From PALSA-612 sp964595575 (GTDB lineage: Bacteria; Actinomycetota; Thermoleophilia; Gaiellales; Gaiellaceae), in contig CAZQRA010000010.1 of assembly GCA_964595575.1 (NCBI GenBank), positions 1 to 64,000 on the forward strand: a stretch of 64,000 nucleotides of DNA, given 5' to 3'. The position numbers were made by a program, and so were the translations under genes. Each line of letters begins with the position of its first letter. The first letter of the stretch is position 1. Shown here one piece after another: positions 26,406 through 34,725 of the stretch. The notes beneath the pieces are model-generated. The model had not been told where the DNA came from and did not search any database. It saw only the letters and a program-made list of their open reading frames with translations.

Positions 26406-26540
26406 CCTCGGGTCTCTGGGCCGAAGGTCGACCCCGCGTCCCGCGCTCTGCCCTGCCGTCTCCGCGTCCCGGCCGCCTGAGGGATCGGCTCGAGCCGTCG
26501 GTGGCGGCGCCGGCGAGCTGGGCGCGCGTCGGGGGCGAGG
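26406..26540. other. Convergent intergenic region with a perfect 12-base palindrome
   Basis: Between two converging operons. CGGCTCGAGCCG at 26486-26497 is a perfect palindrome that could fold into a short hairpin in either transcript; no T-tract follows. A role in ending both transcripts is possible but weakly supported. Confidence 0.3.
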
Positions 26541-28187
26541 CTAGGGGACGGCCACCGTGAGCGGAGGGCTGATGAGGAACACGTCCCCGAGGGCGGGGTC
26601 GTCCAGGTAGTTGGCGGCCACCCCTACCCGGTAGGTCCAGGTGCCCCTGCCCGGCCGATCGAGGGCGAACGGGGCCCGCGTCACCTGCGCCGGCTGACCG
26701 TAGACGTCGCACTGGACGGCGCCTACCTCGCCCCCGCAGGTGTGGTCGAGGGCGCCCCGGGCTCGCAAGAGCTTGTAGAAGACTCGGCTTCCCGAGGTGG
26801 GGGGCTTCCGCCAGCGGAGGACCACGGATCGCCCTCTCACCTGAGCCTGGAGACGGAGGCCGCCGTCCACGGGCAGGCCGATGCTCGCCACCCGCACTGC
26901 CTGCCGGGCGTCGCGAACCGGACTCACGGCCGCCCCCGCGGCCAGCGGGAAGAGGGCGAGGAGGAGGGCGCAGCCCACGAGGAGGCGGCGGGATAGGGGC
27001 CTCGGAGGGGGAGCGGCCAGGCGGCGGGCCAAGGAAGGACCGTGGACGGGAACGAGCAGGGGGAGCGAGGCCGCCATCAGGACGAGGGGAGGGACGGCGG
27101 GAAGGAGGAAGCGGAAGAAGGAGCCGCTGTCCACCGAGGCAAGCTGGCTCGAGCCCTTGAGGACGAGGAAGGGCCAGAACCAGGCGCAGAGGAAGAGGGC
27201 GCGAGGGAACGACCCCCGCCAGACGGCCACGGCTCCGGCGAAGGGGAGCCACTGGAGAACGCGCAGGCTGAAGAAGTTCTCGGCCAGGCCCTGGAGGTTG
27301 ACGTCCAGGTGGTGCCAGTCGACGTCGACGTAGCGGCGGTACGGCTCCAGGACCACCCCTCCCTCGAAGGCAAGACGAGCCTGGGGCTGGGCCTGGAAGG
27401 CGGGGAGGTAGCCGAGCGTCTGGTACTTCCACAGGGCCAGGGCACCCAGGGCGGGAGCGAGCGAGAGGGCGAACACGAGGAGCCGAAGGCCGCGGCGGGC
27501 CGCCAGGAAGAGGAGGGCGGGGGCGGCCAGGAAGATGAAGTTGGAGGGCTTGATCAAGCCGGCGAAGCCGGCCAGAAGACCCGCCAAGGCGACGCTCCCA
27601 GAGCCCTGCTCGTCCAGGCTGCGCAGGGCGAAGGCGGCGGCGAGGAGGAGGAAGACAGTTCCCGCGTAGTCGGCCATCGCGGTTAGGCCCAGAGGGTGGG
27701 GCAGGAACTGGTGGACGTACTTCTCGTGGTAGCGGTGGGAGAAGAGGGGGATGGCGAGGTAGGGGCCGAACGTCCACAAGAAGGAGGCGAGGTAGCCAAC
27801 CGCCCGGCCGCCCACCCGAGCGCCGATCTCGTACACGGCCCACAGCGCTAGGGGCGCCAGGACGAGGGCCTGGAGCAGCACCGCCCCCGGCAGGCCGGCC
27901 AGGAACCCGGGGCCGCCCAGGGCGGCGAAGGGAAGGAGAAGGAGCGACCATCCCTGGGCAACCGGCGTCAAGGCTACCTCGCCGTGGGCGAGGAGCCAGC
28001 TCGCCGTCCAGTACCAGATCTGGTCCCCGCCCTGGTAGAAGAGCCAGCCGTTGCGGGGCACGCTGCCCGCGAACACGGCCAGGCCGACCCAGTGGCCGAC
28101 GAGCAAGGGGGCGAGGACGACCCAGGGCTCGGGGATCCTGGAGAGACCCGACAGGGCGCGAGCCCAGACCGGGGCCCGAGCGGTCAC
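26541..28187 (-). CDS. Membrane glycosyltransferase (GT39-like) with C-terminal fibronectin-III-like domain
   Basis: A 548-residue protein. The N-terminal 430 residues form about ten helices with YQGGDQIWYWTASWLL in the first extracytoplasmic loop, the place of the catalytic acidic residues in GT-C enzymes, and FSHRYHEKYVHQF later. After the last helix comes a soluble domain of about 110 residues (RLQAQVRGRSVVLRWRKPP...VFYKLLRARG...WTYRVGVAANY) that looks like a fibronectin type III fold. The GTG at 28187 overlaps the stop of the GDP-fucose-synthase-like gene (GTGA). It may transfer a lipid-linked deoxysugar made by the two upstream enzymes, an inference from the operon. Confidence 0.68.
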   Translation of the reverse strand: MTARAPVWARALSGLSRIPEPWVVLAPLLVGHWVGLAVFAGSVPRNGWLFYQGGDQIWYWTASWLLAHGEVALTPVAQGWSLLLLPFAALGGPGFLAGLPGAVLLQALVLAPLALWAVYEIGARVGGRAVGYLASFLWTFGPYLAIPLFSHRYHEKYVHQFLPHPLGLTAMADYAGTVFLLLAAAFALRSLDEQGSGSVALAGLLAGFAGLIKPSNFIFLAAPALLFLAARRGLRLLVFALSLAPALGALALWKYQTLGYLPAFQAQPQARLAFEGGVVLEPYRRYVDVDWHHLDVNLQGLAENFFSLRVLQWLPFAGAVAVWRGSFPRALFLCAWFWPFLVLKGSSQLASVDSGSFFRFLLPAVPPLVLMAASLPLLVPVHGPSLARRLAAPPPRPLSRRLLVGCALLLALFPLAAGAAVSPVRDARQAVRVASIGLPVDGGLRLQAQVRGRSVVLRWRKPPTSGSRVFYKLLRARGALDHTCGGEVGAVQCDVYGQPAQVTRAPFALDRPGRGTWTYRVGVAANYLDDPALGDVFLISPPLTVAVP

Positions 28188-29107
28188 GGCCAAGGGCGGG
28201 CCTTCCGGTACCAGTCGACCGTACGGGCGAGGCCCTCGCGCAGCGGGGTGCGGGCGCGGAAGCCGAGCAGGGCCTGGGCGCGGGAGGTGTCGAGCCGGCG
28301 GCGGGGCTGTCCGTTGGGCTTGGTCGTGTCCCAGACGATCTCGCCCTCGTAGCCGGTGAGATCGGCCACCAGCTCGGCCAGCTCGCGGATCGAGATCTCC
28401 TCGCCGGTACCCAGGTTCACGGGGTCGGGCCCGTCGTAGCGCTGGGCGGCCAAGTCCAGGCCCTCGGCGCAGTCCTCCACGTAGAGGAACTCGCGCGTGG
28501 GCGAGCCGTCTCCCCAGAGGACGACCTGGGATTCCCCCCGCTCCCCGGCCTCGACCATCTTGCGGATGAGGGCGGGGATCACGTGCGAGGTCTCCAGGTC
28601 GAAGTTGTCGCGGGGGCCGTAGAGGTTGACGGGCAGCAGGTAAATGGCGTTGAGCCCGTACTGCTCCCGGTAGGCCTGGGCTCCCACGAGGAGGGTCTTC
28701 TTGGCGATGCCGTAGGGGGCGTTCGTCTCCTCCGGGTAGCCGTTCCAGAGATCGTCCTCCCGGAAGGGAAGGGGGGCGTGCTTGGGGTAGGAGCAGATCG
28801 TCCCTACGAGCACGAGCTTGGGCGTCCCGTGCAGCCGACACTGCTCGAGCACGTGGGCCCCCATGACCAGGTTGGCGTACCAGTAGCGGCCGGGGTTGGC
28901 GCGGTTGGCGCCGATTCCCCCCACCTCCGCCGCCAGGTGGAACACGAGCTCGGGCTCCGTCTCCGCCCACAGGCGGGCGGCATCGGCCATGGAGGTGAGG
29001 TCGTAGTCGCGGCGACGGGGTACCGCTACCTCATGTCCTTGGGCCCGAAGCCGCTCCACGAGGTGGGAGCCGAGAAAGCCGGCCCCCCCGGTGACAAGCG
29101 TCCTCAT
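28184..29107 (-). CDS. wcaG: GDP-L-fucose synthase-like SDR (Fcl/WcaG)
   Basis: Expected reaction: epimerisation and NADPH reduction of GDP-4-keto-6-deoxymannose to GDP-L-fucose (or a related 4-keto sugar). The 307-residue protein has TGGAGFLG at 6-13, HLAAEVGGIGAN, VGTICSYPK (Thr103 and Cys105 at the Ser/Cys positions of the family), Tyr132-x3-Lys136 in YGIAK, NLYGPRDNFD and His175 in SHVIPALIRK. These together are specific for WcaG rather than generic epimerases. The only oddity is Thr instead of the usual Ser. Its ATG overlaps the 4,6-dehydratase stop by 4 bases, exactly the order dehydratase then synthase known from GDP-fucose operons. Confidence 0.85.
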   Translation of the reverse strand: MRTLVTGGAGFLGSHLVERLRAQGHEVAVPRRRDYDLTSMADAARLWAETEPELVFHLAAEVGGIGANRANPGRYWYANLVMGAHVLEQCRLHGTPKLVLVGTICSYPKHAPLPFREDDLWNGYPEETNAPYGIAKKTLLVGAQAYREQYGLNAIYLLPVNLYGPRDNFDLETSHVIPALIRKMVEAGERGESQVVLWGDGSPTREFLYVEDCAEGLDLAAQRYDGPDPVNLGTGEEISIRELAELVADLTGYEGEIVWDTTKPNGQPRRRLDTSRAQALLGFRARTPLREGLARTVDWYRKARPWP

Positions 29108-30258
29108 CCTCTCGCGAGGGTGCTCGGCTGGGGCTTCATCCAGTCGACCCGTCCCAGCCAGCGGTCGCGGTGGGCCGCGTACCAGGCGATGGTCTTGGAG
29201 ATGCCCTCCTCCCAGGAGACGAGGGGCTTCCAGCCTGTCTCGCGAGCCAGCTTCTCGTAGCCCACCCGGAGGGCGAGCACCTCGCTTGCCCCCGGCCGGT
29301 AGCGCTCGGGCACGCTCACGATCTCCCGCCCTGGGGGCCAGTAGCCCTCCTCCTCGCCGATGCGGAGGATGAGCTCCGCCCACTCCCGTACCGAGATGTT
29401 CCTCCCCTGCCCGTAGACGTAGACGTCGCCGGGGATGCCGCGGGCGGCCACGGTGAGGTGGCCGCGAACGCCGTCGGTGCAGAAGCAGAAGTCGCGCATG
29501 GGGTCGAGCTGGCCCAGCTCCACCCGCTCCCGCTCCAGGGCCTGGGTGATGATGGTGCCGGTGAGGTAGCGCGGGTTCTGGCGCGGCCCGTAGTTGTTGA
29601 ACATGCGGGTGACGACGCCGGGGAGGCCAAAGGCGTCGTGGTAGTTCATGGTCAGGAAGTCGGCTGCCACCTTGGAGGTGGCGTACACCGACTTGGGGTT
29701 CAGGGGCGAGCGCTCGTGGAAGACGACTCCCCCGTCCTCGTCGTAGTCGTGGTGGTGGGCCACCGCCTCCCGCACGTTGCCGTACTCCTCCGAGGTGCCG
29801 GCGGTGTCGAGCTTCTCCAGCTCCAGGCCGTGGTCGACGATGGACTGGAGCAGGTTGAGCGTGCCCACGACGTTGGCCATGACAGTCTCGTACGGGCGAT
29901 GCCAGGACTCGCCCACGTGGGCCTGGGCAGCGAGGTGGAAGACGTAGGGGCGGTCGCGGGCGGCGGCGAGGTCGCGGATGAGGTAGTCGACGGAGGTCTT
30001 GTCGGTGAGGTCGGCGAACACCACCCGCACCCTCCCCTGGAGGTGGCCGATGTTGTTGAGGGCGCCGCTCGAGGTAGCCCGCACGAAGGCGACCACGTTG
30101 GCGCCCAGCTCCACCAGGGCCTCGGTGAGGTGGGAGCCCATGAAGCCGTCGGCTCCGGTGACGAGCACCGTGCGGCCGGCGTAGGCGTCGCCGAGCTCTC
30201 GCCGTAGCTCCCTGATCGAGGCCTCCGTCCACACGGAGTCGGCTCCTAGCCCGCCCAT
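29104..30258 (-). CDS. Nucleotide-sugar 4,6-dehydratase (SDR), probably GDP-mannose type
   Basis: A 384-residue extended SDR: TGADGFMGSH at 34-43, HLAAQAHVGESW, TSEEYGNV (Thr155, Glu157) and Tyr192-x3-Lys196 in YATSK, the catalytic set of 4,6-dehydratases (a Glu after the Ser/Thr marks dehydratase chemistry). It lacks the TGQDGSYL motif usual in classical Gmd, so the substrate nucleotide is not certain; its tight coupling to a WcaG-like gene makes GDP-mannose the best guess, with dTDP- or CDP-sugars as alternatives. Residues 1-28 form an N-terminal extension. It is the first gene of a three-gene minus-strand operon. Confidence 0.75.
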   Translation of the reverse strand: MGGLGADSVWTEASIRELRRELGDAYAGRTVLVTGADGFMGSHLTEALVELGANVVAFVRATSSGALNNIGHLQGRVRVVFADLTDKTSVDYLIRDLAAARDRPYVFHLAAQAHVGESWHRPYETVMANVVGTLNLLQSIVDHGLELEKLDTAGTSEEYGNVREAVAHHHDYDEDGGVVFHERSPLNPKSVYATSKVAADFLTMNYHDAFGLPGVVTRMFNNYGPRQNPRYLTGTIITQALERERVELGQLDPMRDFCFCTDGVRGHLTVAARGIPGDVYVYGQGRNISVREWAELILRIGEEEGYWPPGREIVSVPERYRPGASEVLALRVGYEKLARETGWKPLVSWEEGISKTIAWYAAHRDRWLGRVDWMKPQPSTLARG

Positions 30259-30268
30259 CGAGGGATGA

Positions 30269-30274
30269 AGAGTA
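30269..30274 (-). promoter_or_regulatory. -10 element for the deoxysugar operon
   Basis: Minus strand TACTCT, 10 bases before the ATG at 30258. Confidence 0.38.
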
Positions 30275-30317
30275 GCCCCTGGCGCAGAGGGCGGAGGGAG
30301 CCTGGCACTGTAGGGGA

Positions 30318-31094
30318 GTGCGCGGGTGGGCCTCCCTCTACGCGACCAGCCTGGCCCTGGGCCTCCGCTACCTGCGGCGCAGGGGCTACCTCCGCGAGGC
30401 GGTGGTGCGGGTGGTCGTCCCCCTCGATCCCAGCCGCTACCTCGAGCTTCCCTGGGCGCTGCAGACGCTCCCCGCCCGTCCCGGCCAGCGGGTGCTCGAT
30501 CTCGCCAGCCCCAAGCTCCTGGCGGTGGCCCTCGCTCGGCGGGGGGTGGAGGTGACCTCCGTGGACGCGCTCGAGCGCGAGGTCGAGACCTGGCGCCTGC
30601 TGGCCGAGGGGGAGCCGAGGGCTCGCTTCCAGGTGGCCGACGGGCGATCCCTCCCCTTCCCCGACCGGAGCTTCCACCACGCCTACTCCCTGTCCGTGCT
30701 CGAGCACATCCCCGAGCCCGGAGACGAGCAGGCCCTGGGCGAGCTCGCCCGGGTGGTGCGACCGGGGGGATCGGTGCTCGTGACCCTCCCCTACAGCTCC
30801 TCTTACCGCGAGGACTGGCTGGATCGCCCGGTCTACGCCGACCACGGCCCCAAGGAGGGCCGCTACTTCTTCCAGCGCTGGTACGACCGGGCCCGCCTGG
30901 AGCGGCTGGTGGCCTCGGTACCTGCCCTCGAGCTGCGGTCGCTCCAGGTGGTGCGGATGCAGCCCAACTGGAACGCCGCCTACGTCCGCTCCTTTCCCTG
31001 GCTCGTGCCCCTGGGCCCTGCGTTCGGGCTCCTCGCCCGAGAGGTCGAGGGGGAGAAAGGAGACGTCGCTCGGCTCTCCTTCCTGCGCCGCTAG
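30318..31094 (+). CDS. Class I SAM-dependent methyltransferase
   Basis: A 258-residue protein. RVLDLASPKLLAVALARRG is motif I with LDLASP instead of the usual LDxGxG, TSVDALE is the end of strand 2, and AYSLSVLEHIPEPGDEQALGELARVVRPGG is the motif IV/V region. The altered glycine loop is seen in some sugar methyltransferases and does not rule out activity. An N-terminal helix pair (YLREAVVRVVV) precedes the fold. The GTG at 30318 is preceded by GGGGA. It is transcribed alone and ends with a 4-base convergent overlap with 31091-32158. Confidence 0.75.
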   Translation: MRGWASLYATSLALGLRYLRRRGYLREAVVRVVVPLDPSRYLELPWALQTLPARPGQRVLDLASPKLLAVALARRGVEVTSVDALEREVETWRLLAEGEPRARFQVADGRSLPFPDRSFHHAYSLSVLEHIPEPGDEQALGELARVVRPGGSVLVTLPYSSSYREDWLDRPVYADHGPKEGRYFFQRWYDRARLERLVASVPALELRSLQVVRMQPNWNAAYVRSFPWLVPLGPAFGLLAREVEGEKGDVARLSFLRR

Positions 31095-32158
31095 GACGAG
31101 GCGAGGAGGTCGCGGTAGACCTGGTCGTGGCGGCGGGCGCACTCCTCCCAGGAGAGTTGCCGGGCCCGGGCCAGGCCCTGCTCCACCAGGCGTCCCTCCA
31201 GGGCCCTCAGGATCGCGTCGGCCATGTCCTCCGGCGAGGTGGGGTCGAAGTACTCGGCGGCCTCTCCGCACACCTCGGGGAGGGAGGTAGCCCGGGAGCA
31301 GGCGACGGGACAGCCGCAGGCCATGGCCTCGAGGGGAGGGAGCCCGAAGCCCTCGTAGAGGCTGGGAAAGACGAGCGCCGCCGCCGAGCGGTAGAGCTCG
31401 ACCAGCTCCTCCGTGGACACCCGACCCCTGCTCTCCACCCCCGGGGGCAGCGGGCGTCGGTCGTGACCCCGTCCGGTCAAGACCAGGGTCAGGTCCGGCC
31501 GCTCCCGGCGGACGAGGGCGAAGGCCTGGAAGAGGCGGTCGTGGTTCTTGTGCGGCCAGCGGTGCGCGGGGTAGAGCAGGAACGGCCGGCGGGGACGTCC
31601 GTCAGGGTAGAAGCGGCCGCAGTCCACCCCCAGGGGGATCGTCCGCACCCGCTCGGGAGGGAGGCGGTAGCGCTCGATGAGGGTGTCGCGGGCGTGGTCG
31701 GAGATGGCGACGAGGAGGCGACTGCGCCTGACCGTCCACCCGTAGACGAGGCGGCGGTAGCGAAGCTCGGCCGGCGAGAAGAAGCGGGGGTAGTACTCGT
31801 GCTGGAGGTCGTGGATGGTGGCGACGGCGGGCGGCATCTCCACCGGCGGTACCATCACCGACAGCGGGAAGTGGAGGGCGTCGAGGCCGGCGGCGGCGAA
31901 GCGGCGGCGGATCCCTCCTGGAAAGGAGGCGGCCAGGGCCATGGCCGCCAGGCGCTCGGGGAGCGAGGCCGAGGCCCGGTACTCCCGCACGACGGTGGAG
32001 GGAAGGCCGTCGGCGGCGTCGGCGGCGATGGCGGGGACGAAGGCGAGGTACTCGTGGCTGCCCACCTTGGCGAGCGCCCGCGCCAGCTCGCGGACGTAGG
32101 TCTCCGATCCCCCCACGACCCCGGGGACGAGGGTCAGGAGGCTGAGGCCTACCCTCAC
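31091..32158 (-). CDS. GT4 family glycosyltransferase
   Basis: The 355-residue protein has VGLSLLTLVPGVVGGSETYV at the N terminus, TIHDLQHEYYP, ISDHARDTLIERY, YPAHRWPHKNHDRL in the donor half and the EX7E motif EGFGLPPLE followed by MACGCPVACSRATSLPEVCG. This layout matches mannosyl- or rhamnosyltransferases of GT4, but the donor cannot be fixed. The GTG at 32158 overlaps the stop of the cation-transporter gene by 4 bases, so the three minus-strand genes (SCO1-like, cation transporter, GT4) form one operon, an unusual combination. Confidence 0.84.
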   Translation of the reverse strand: MRVGLSLLTLVPGVVGGSETYVRELARALAKVGSHEYLAFVPAIAADAADGLPSTVVREYRASASLPERLAAMALAASFPGGIRRRFAAAGLDALHFPLSVMVPPVEMPPAVATIHDLQHEYYPRFFSPAELRYRRLVYGWTVRRSRLLVAISDHARDTLIERYRLPPERVRTIPLGVDCGRFYPDGRPRRPFLLYPAHRWPHKNHDRLFQAFALVRRERPDLTLVLTGRGHDRRPLPPGVESRGRVSTEELVELYRSAAALVFPSLYEGFGLPPLEAMACGCPVACSRATSLPEVCGEAAEYFDPTSPEDMADAILRALEGRLVEQGLARARQLSWEECARRHDQVYRDLLASS

Positions 32159-32784
32159 GCCGCGCAGCAGCTCGTGCCCCGCCAGGTCCGCAGGCCCTCG
32201 CGGGCAGCCACCCCGGCCACGACCAGGCCGGCGGCGGGATCCGCCCACCAAAAGCCCGCGCCGGCGTTGAGGGCGAGGCCGGCCAGCACCCCCAGCGAGA
32301 GGTAGGCGCAGAGGAGGTTCTGGGCGCCCTCTCCTACGGTGGCAGGCGAGGCCAGGGCTGTTCCCACCCGGCGCTTGGCGAGGCCGAAGAAGGGCATGGA
32401 GACGGCGCTCGCCGCGGTGAGGCCGATCCCCACCCAGCTCGCCTGGGGCTCCTCGCCTGCGGCGAGGCTGTGGATGGCCTCCGCGGCCACGTAGGGGGCG
32501 AGCACGAAGAACTGGGCCGCCACCATCCTCTGAGCCCGTCGCTCCGCTTGGAGAGACCAGGCCCGTGTCCCCCAGAACCGCCACAGGACGACCACGCTGG
32601 CGAGGCCCTCGATGGCGCTGTCGATGCCGAATCCGAGGAGGGCGATCGAGGAGGCGGCTAGACCGGCGCCGACGGCGATCAGGCCCTCGGCGGTCATCCA
32701 GGCCAAGCTGGCCCAGGCCAGCGCGCGGGCCCGACGGACGAGGCGCTCGGGCTGGGAGGGTCGGGGGAGGACGAGCTCGGTCAC
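32155..32784 (-). CDS. Short CDF-like cation transporter
   Basis: A 209-residue membrane protein with about six helices. SIALLGFGIDSAIEGLASVVVLWRFWG near residues 45-71 resembles the metal-site helix of cation diffusion facilitators (Ser-x-Ala-Leu-x-x-x-x-x-x-Asp-x-x-x-x), and WWADPAAGLVVAGVAAREGL near 184-203 is the matching late helix with the conserved Asp. The usual cytoplasmic C-terminal domain is missing, and the protein ends in a Cys pair (TSCCAA) that could bind metal. Expected role: export of a divalent metal by proton exchange. It overlaps both neighbours by 4 bases and lies directly downstream of a SCO1-like copper-handling protein. Metal identity is not readable. Confidence 0.72.
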   Translation of the reverse strand: MTELVLPRPSQPERLVRRARALAWASLAWMTAEGLIAVGAGLAASSIALLGFGIDSAIEGLASVVVLWRFWGTRAWSLQAERRAQRMVAAQFFVLAPYVAAEAIHSLAAGEEPQASWVGIGLTAASAVSMPFFGLAKRRVGTALASPATVGEGAQNLLCAYLSLGVLAGLALNAGAGFWWADPAAGLVVAGVAAREGLRTWRGTSCCAA

Positions 32785-33386
32785 GAGGAGAGGGCGGCCA
32801 GGAGGTCGTGGCGGAGGTTGGTGGGGGTGAGGTCGACGCCGGCGTGGAGCGTGGACACCCACACGCCCCGGCGATCGAAGATGCGGACGGGCACCGAGTG
32901 GAGGTTGGGATCGCCGGTGTCGAGAGCGGGCACGACCTGGAAGGCGCGCCAGACGGGCCGCAGCTCCCGCTCGCTGCCGACGAGGTAGCGAAGCTCGCGC
33001 TCGGCCCCCTGGCGGCGGAGGAAGGCCCGGACGCTGGCGGGCGTATCGTCGCCGGGGTGGACGGACACGGCCAGGGCCGCCACCCGGGATCGCTGCTCGG
33101 GCGAGAGCAGGCGAACCCCGCGGGCGAGCTGGAAGGCGACGAGGGGGCAGGCCGCTCGACACCGCGACTCGAGGAAGGTGACAACCACGGCCTTGCCCCG
33201 GAGGTCGCGGCTGCGGACGAGACGCCCGCTCGCGTCGCGGAGGGCGAAGGCGGGAAGCTCTAGACGCGCAGGGGGGCGGCTTCCTCGGTAGGCTGGGCCC
33301 CCGTCGCGTGCGAGAGCGAGCCCGAGGGCGGTGACCGCTCCGGCGAGGAGAAGGAGCAGGATCGCCGCCACCACGAGACGCCTCAC
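32781..33386 (-). CDS. SCO1/SenC-like membrane-anchored thioredoxin-fold protein
   Basis: The 201-residue protein has an N-terminal membrane anchor or signal (about 4-26) and a thioredoxin-fold domain. The copper/thiol motif is Cys76-x3-Cys80 in ESRCRAACP and the third ligand is His163 in NLHSVPVRIFD, the three residues that define the SCO1/SenC/PrrC family. These proteins deliver copper to cytochrome oxidase Cu-A or act as thiol oxidoreductases outside the membrane. No oxidase gene is in the window. It is first in an operon with a cation transporter and a GT4. The GTG at 33386 lies 7 bases after TACCCT, so the mRNA is probably leaderless. Confidence 0.78.
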   Translation of the reverse strand: MRRLVVAAILLLLLAGAVTALGLALARDGGPAYRGSRPPARLELPAFALRDASGRLVRSRDLRGKAVVVTFLESRCRAACPLVAFQLARGVRLLSPEQRSRVAALAVSVHPGDDTPASVRAFLRRQGAERELRYLVGSERELRPVWRAFQVVPALDTGDPNLHSVPVRIFDRRGVWVSTLHAGVDLTPTNLRHDLLAALSS

Positions 33387-33393
33387 GGCCGCG

Positions 33394-33399
33394 AGGGTA
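33394..33399 (-). promoter_or_regulatory. -10 element, leaderless start of the SCO1-like operon
   Basis: Minus strand TACCCT, 7 bases before the GTG at 33386; divergent from TATCAT at 33439. Confidence 0.42.
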
Positions 33400-33438
33400 G
33401 CGTAAGCGCCCCTAACGAACGGCTAACAGGGGGGTGGC

Positions 33439-33444
33439 TATCAT
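33439..33444 (+). promoter_or_regulatory. -10 element, leaderless start of the 33451-43573 block
   Basis: TATCAT, 6 bases before the ATG at 33451, so initiation would fall on or next to the start codon. Confidence 0.45.
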
Positions 33445-33450
33445 GCGGCG

Positions 33451-34608
33451 ATGCCCGACCCACGCCAGGGACACGGCCTGGCCACAGGGGTTGCGCCCCC
33501 GCAGGAGGTAGACGTGGAGGCTCTCGTCCAGCGCCTGCACGAGGAGCTTCGGGGGGGATCCGCGTCCCCTGACGCGGCCAGGGCGCTCTGGCGAGCGCAG
33601 GCCGAGCGGATGCGAGCCGTCTCCGCCGAGCGGCCGTTGAGGCGGGGTCCAGGTTTCAAGGGGACGGTCGCCTACCCGGTGAAGCGGATCCTCCGCCCCC
33701 TCCTGCGCTGGTACGTGGAGCCGCTCGCGGCCGAGCAGCGGGCCTTCAACGACGCCGTCCTCAAGCTCGTGGACGACCTCTCCCGGCGCCTCGACGCAGC
33801 CGCCGCCGGGGTGGAGGAGGAGCGGCGACGCGCCCAGGAGACGGAGGAGCGCTTGCGGCGGGTGGAGCGGCGGGGGACGCTCGCCTCGAGCCGCTCCGCC
33901 CCTGGCTCCGCCCGCCCGGCCACGGTGGCGGCTCCTCCCGGGGCCCCTGCGGCTCCTGGCTCCGCGGTTCCCGACTACTTTGCCTTCGAGGCCCGCATGC
34001 GCGGCTCGAGCGCCGAGGTGCGGGCGAAACAGCGCGTGTACGTCGATGCCTTTCGCGGGCAGGAGCCGGTACTCGACCTCGGCTGCGGCCGAGGGGAGTT
34101 CCTGTCCTTGCTCCGGGAGGCAGGAATCGAGGGCCGAGGGGTGGACTCAGACCCCGACATGGTCGCCTACGCCCGGGGCGAGGGGCTGGAGGTGGCGGAG
34201 GCGGACGCCGTCTCCTACCTGGAGGGGCTCGAGGACGGCTCTCTAGGCGGCATCTTCTCCGCCCAGTTGGTCGAGCACCTGCCGCCGCCGGCGCTCGTCC
34301 GTCTGCTCGCCCTCTCGGCGGCCAAGCTCCGCCCCGGCGGTCTCCTCGTAGCCGAGACCATCAACCCCCTGTCGCCCCTGGCCCTGCGCAGCTACTTCGC
34401 CGACCTGACCCACGCCCAGCCGCTCGTTCCCGAGACGCTCGCCTACCTCGCCGAGCAGGCCGGCTTTCGACGGGTGGAGGTCCGGTTCCTCAACGAGCCG
34501 GAGGAGAAGCTGGAGGCCCCCTCCGACCCCCTCCTGGCCGAGAGCCTGCGACGCGTGGCCGAGATCCTCTTCGCGCCCCTCGACTACGCCGTCTTCGCCT
34601 GGACCTGA
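33451..34608 (+). CDS. Class I methyltransferase with N-terminal coiled-coil region
   Basis: A 385-residue protein in three parts: an N-terminal segment (1-80) with a membrane-proximal-looking stretch KGTVAYPVKRILRPLLRWYV, a charged coiled coil (about 95-140) with a disordered Ala/Pro linker, and a methyltransferase domain with LDLGCGRGEF near 209-218, GVDSDPDM, and FSAQLVEHLPPPALVRLLAL. The fold and the link to a coiled coil recall O-antigen chain-terminating methyltransferases (WbdD-like), which cap the glycan and measure its length; that is inference from architecture. A Wzt with a C-terminal glycan-binding domain is encoded at 53213, which would fit. The ATG lies 6 bases from TATCAT with no Shine-Dalgarno. 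Confidence 0.72.
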   Translation: MPDPRQGHGLATGVAPPQEVDVEALVQRLHEELRGGSASPDAARALWRAQAERMRAVSAERPLRRGPGFKGTVAYPVKRILRPLLRWYVEPLAAEQRAFNDAVLKLVDDLSRRLDAAAAGVEEERRRAQETEERLRRVERRGTLASSRSAPGSARPATVAAPPGAPAAPGSAVPDYFAFEARMRGSSAEVRAKQRVYVDAFRGQEPVLDLGCGRGEFLSLLREAGIEGRGVDSDPDMVAYARGEGLEVAEADAVSYLEGLEDGSLGGIFSAQLVEHLPPPALVRLLALSAAKLRPGGLLVAETINPLSPLALRSYFADLTHAQPLVPETLAYLAEQAGFRRVEVRFLNEPEEKLEAPSDPLLAESLRRVAEILFAPLDYAVFAWT

Positions 34609-34655
34609 GGCGGCGGGGAGAAGGGAAGTGGAGGGAGGTCGTCACCATCGTGCTC

Positions 34656-34684
34656 GTCGTCCCCCGTCCCTGGGCGGGGGCGAC
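34656..34684 (+). terminator. GC-rich hairpin in the 117-base gap before the next GT4 gene
   Basis: GTCGTCCCC (34656-34664) pairs with GGGGGCGAC (34676-34684) over nine positions, one of them G-U, with an 11-base loop. No U-run follows, so it may attenuate rather than end transcription. Confidence 0.25.
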
Positions 34685-34725
34685 CCCTGGGGAGGGAGGG
34701 CCGAGCGCGCCTTGGGGAGGCCACG

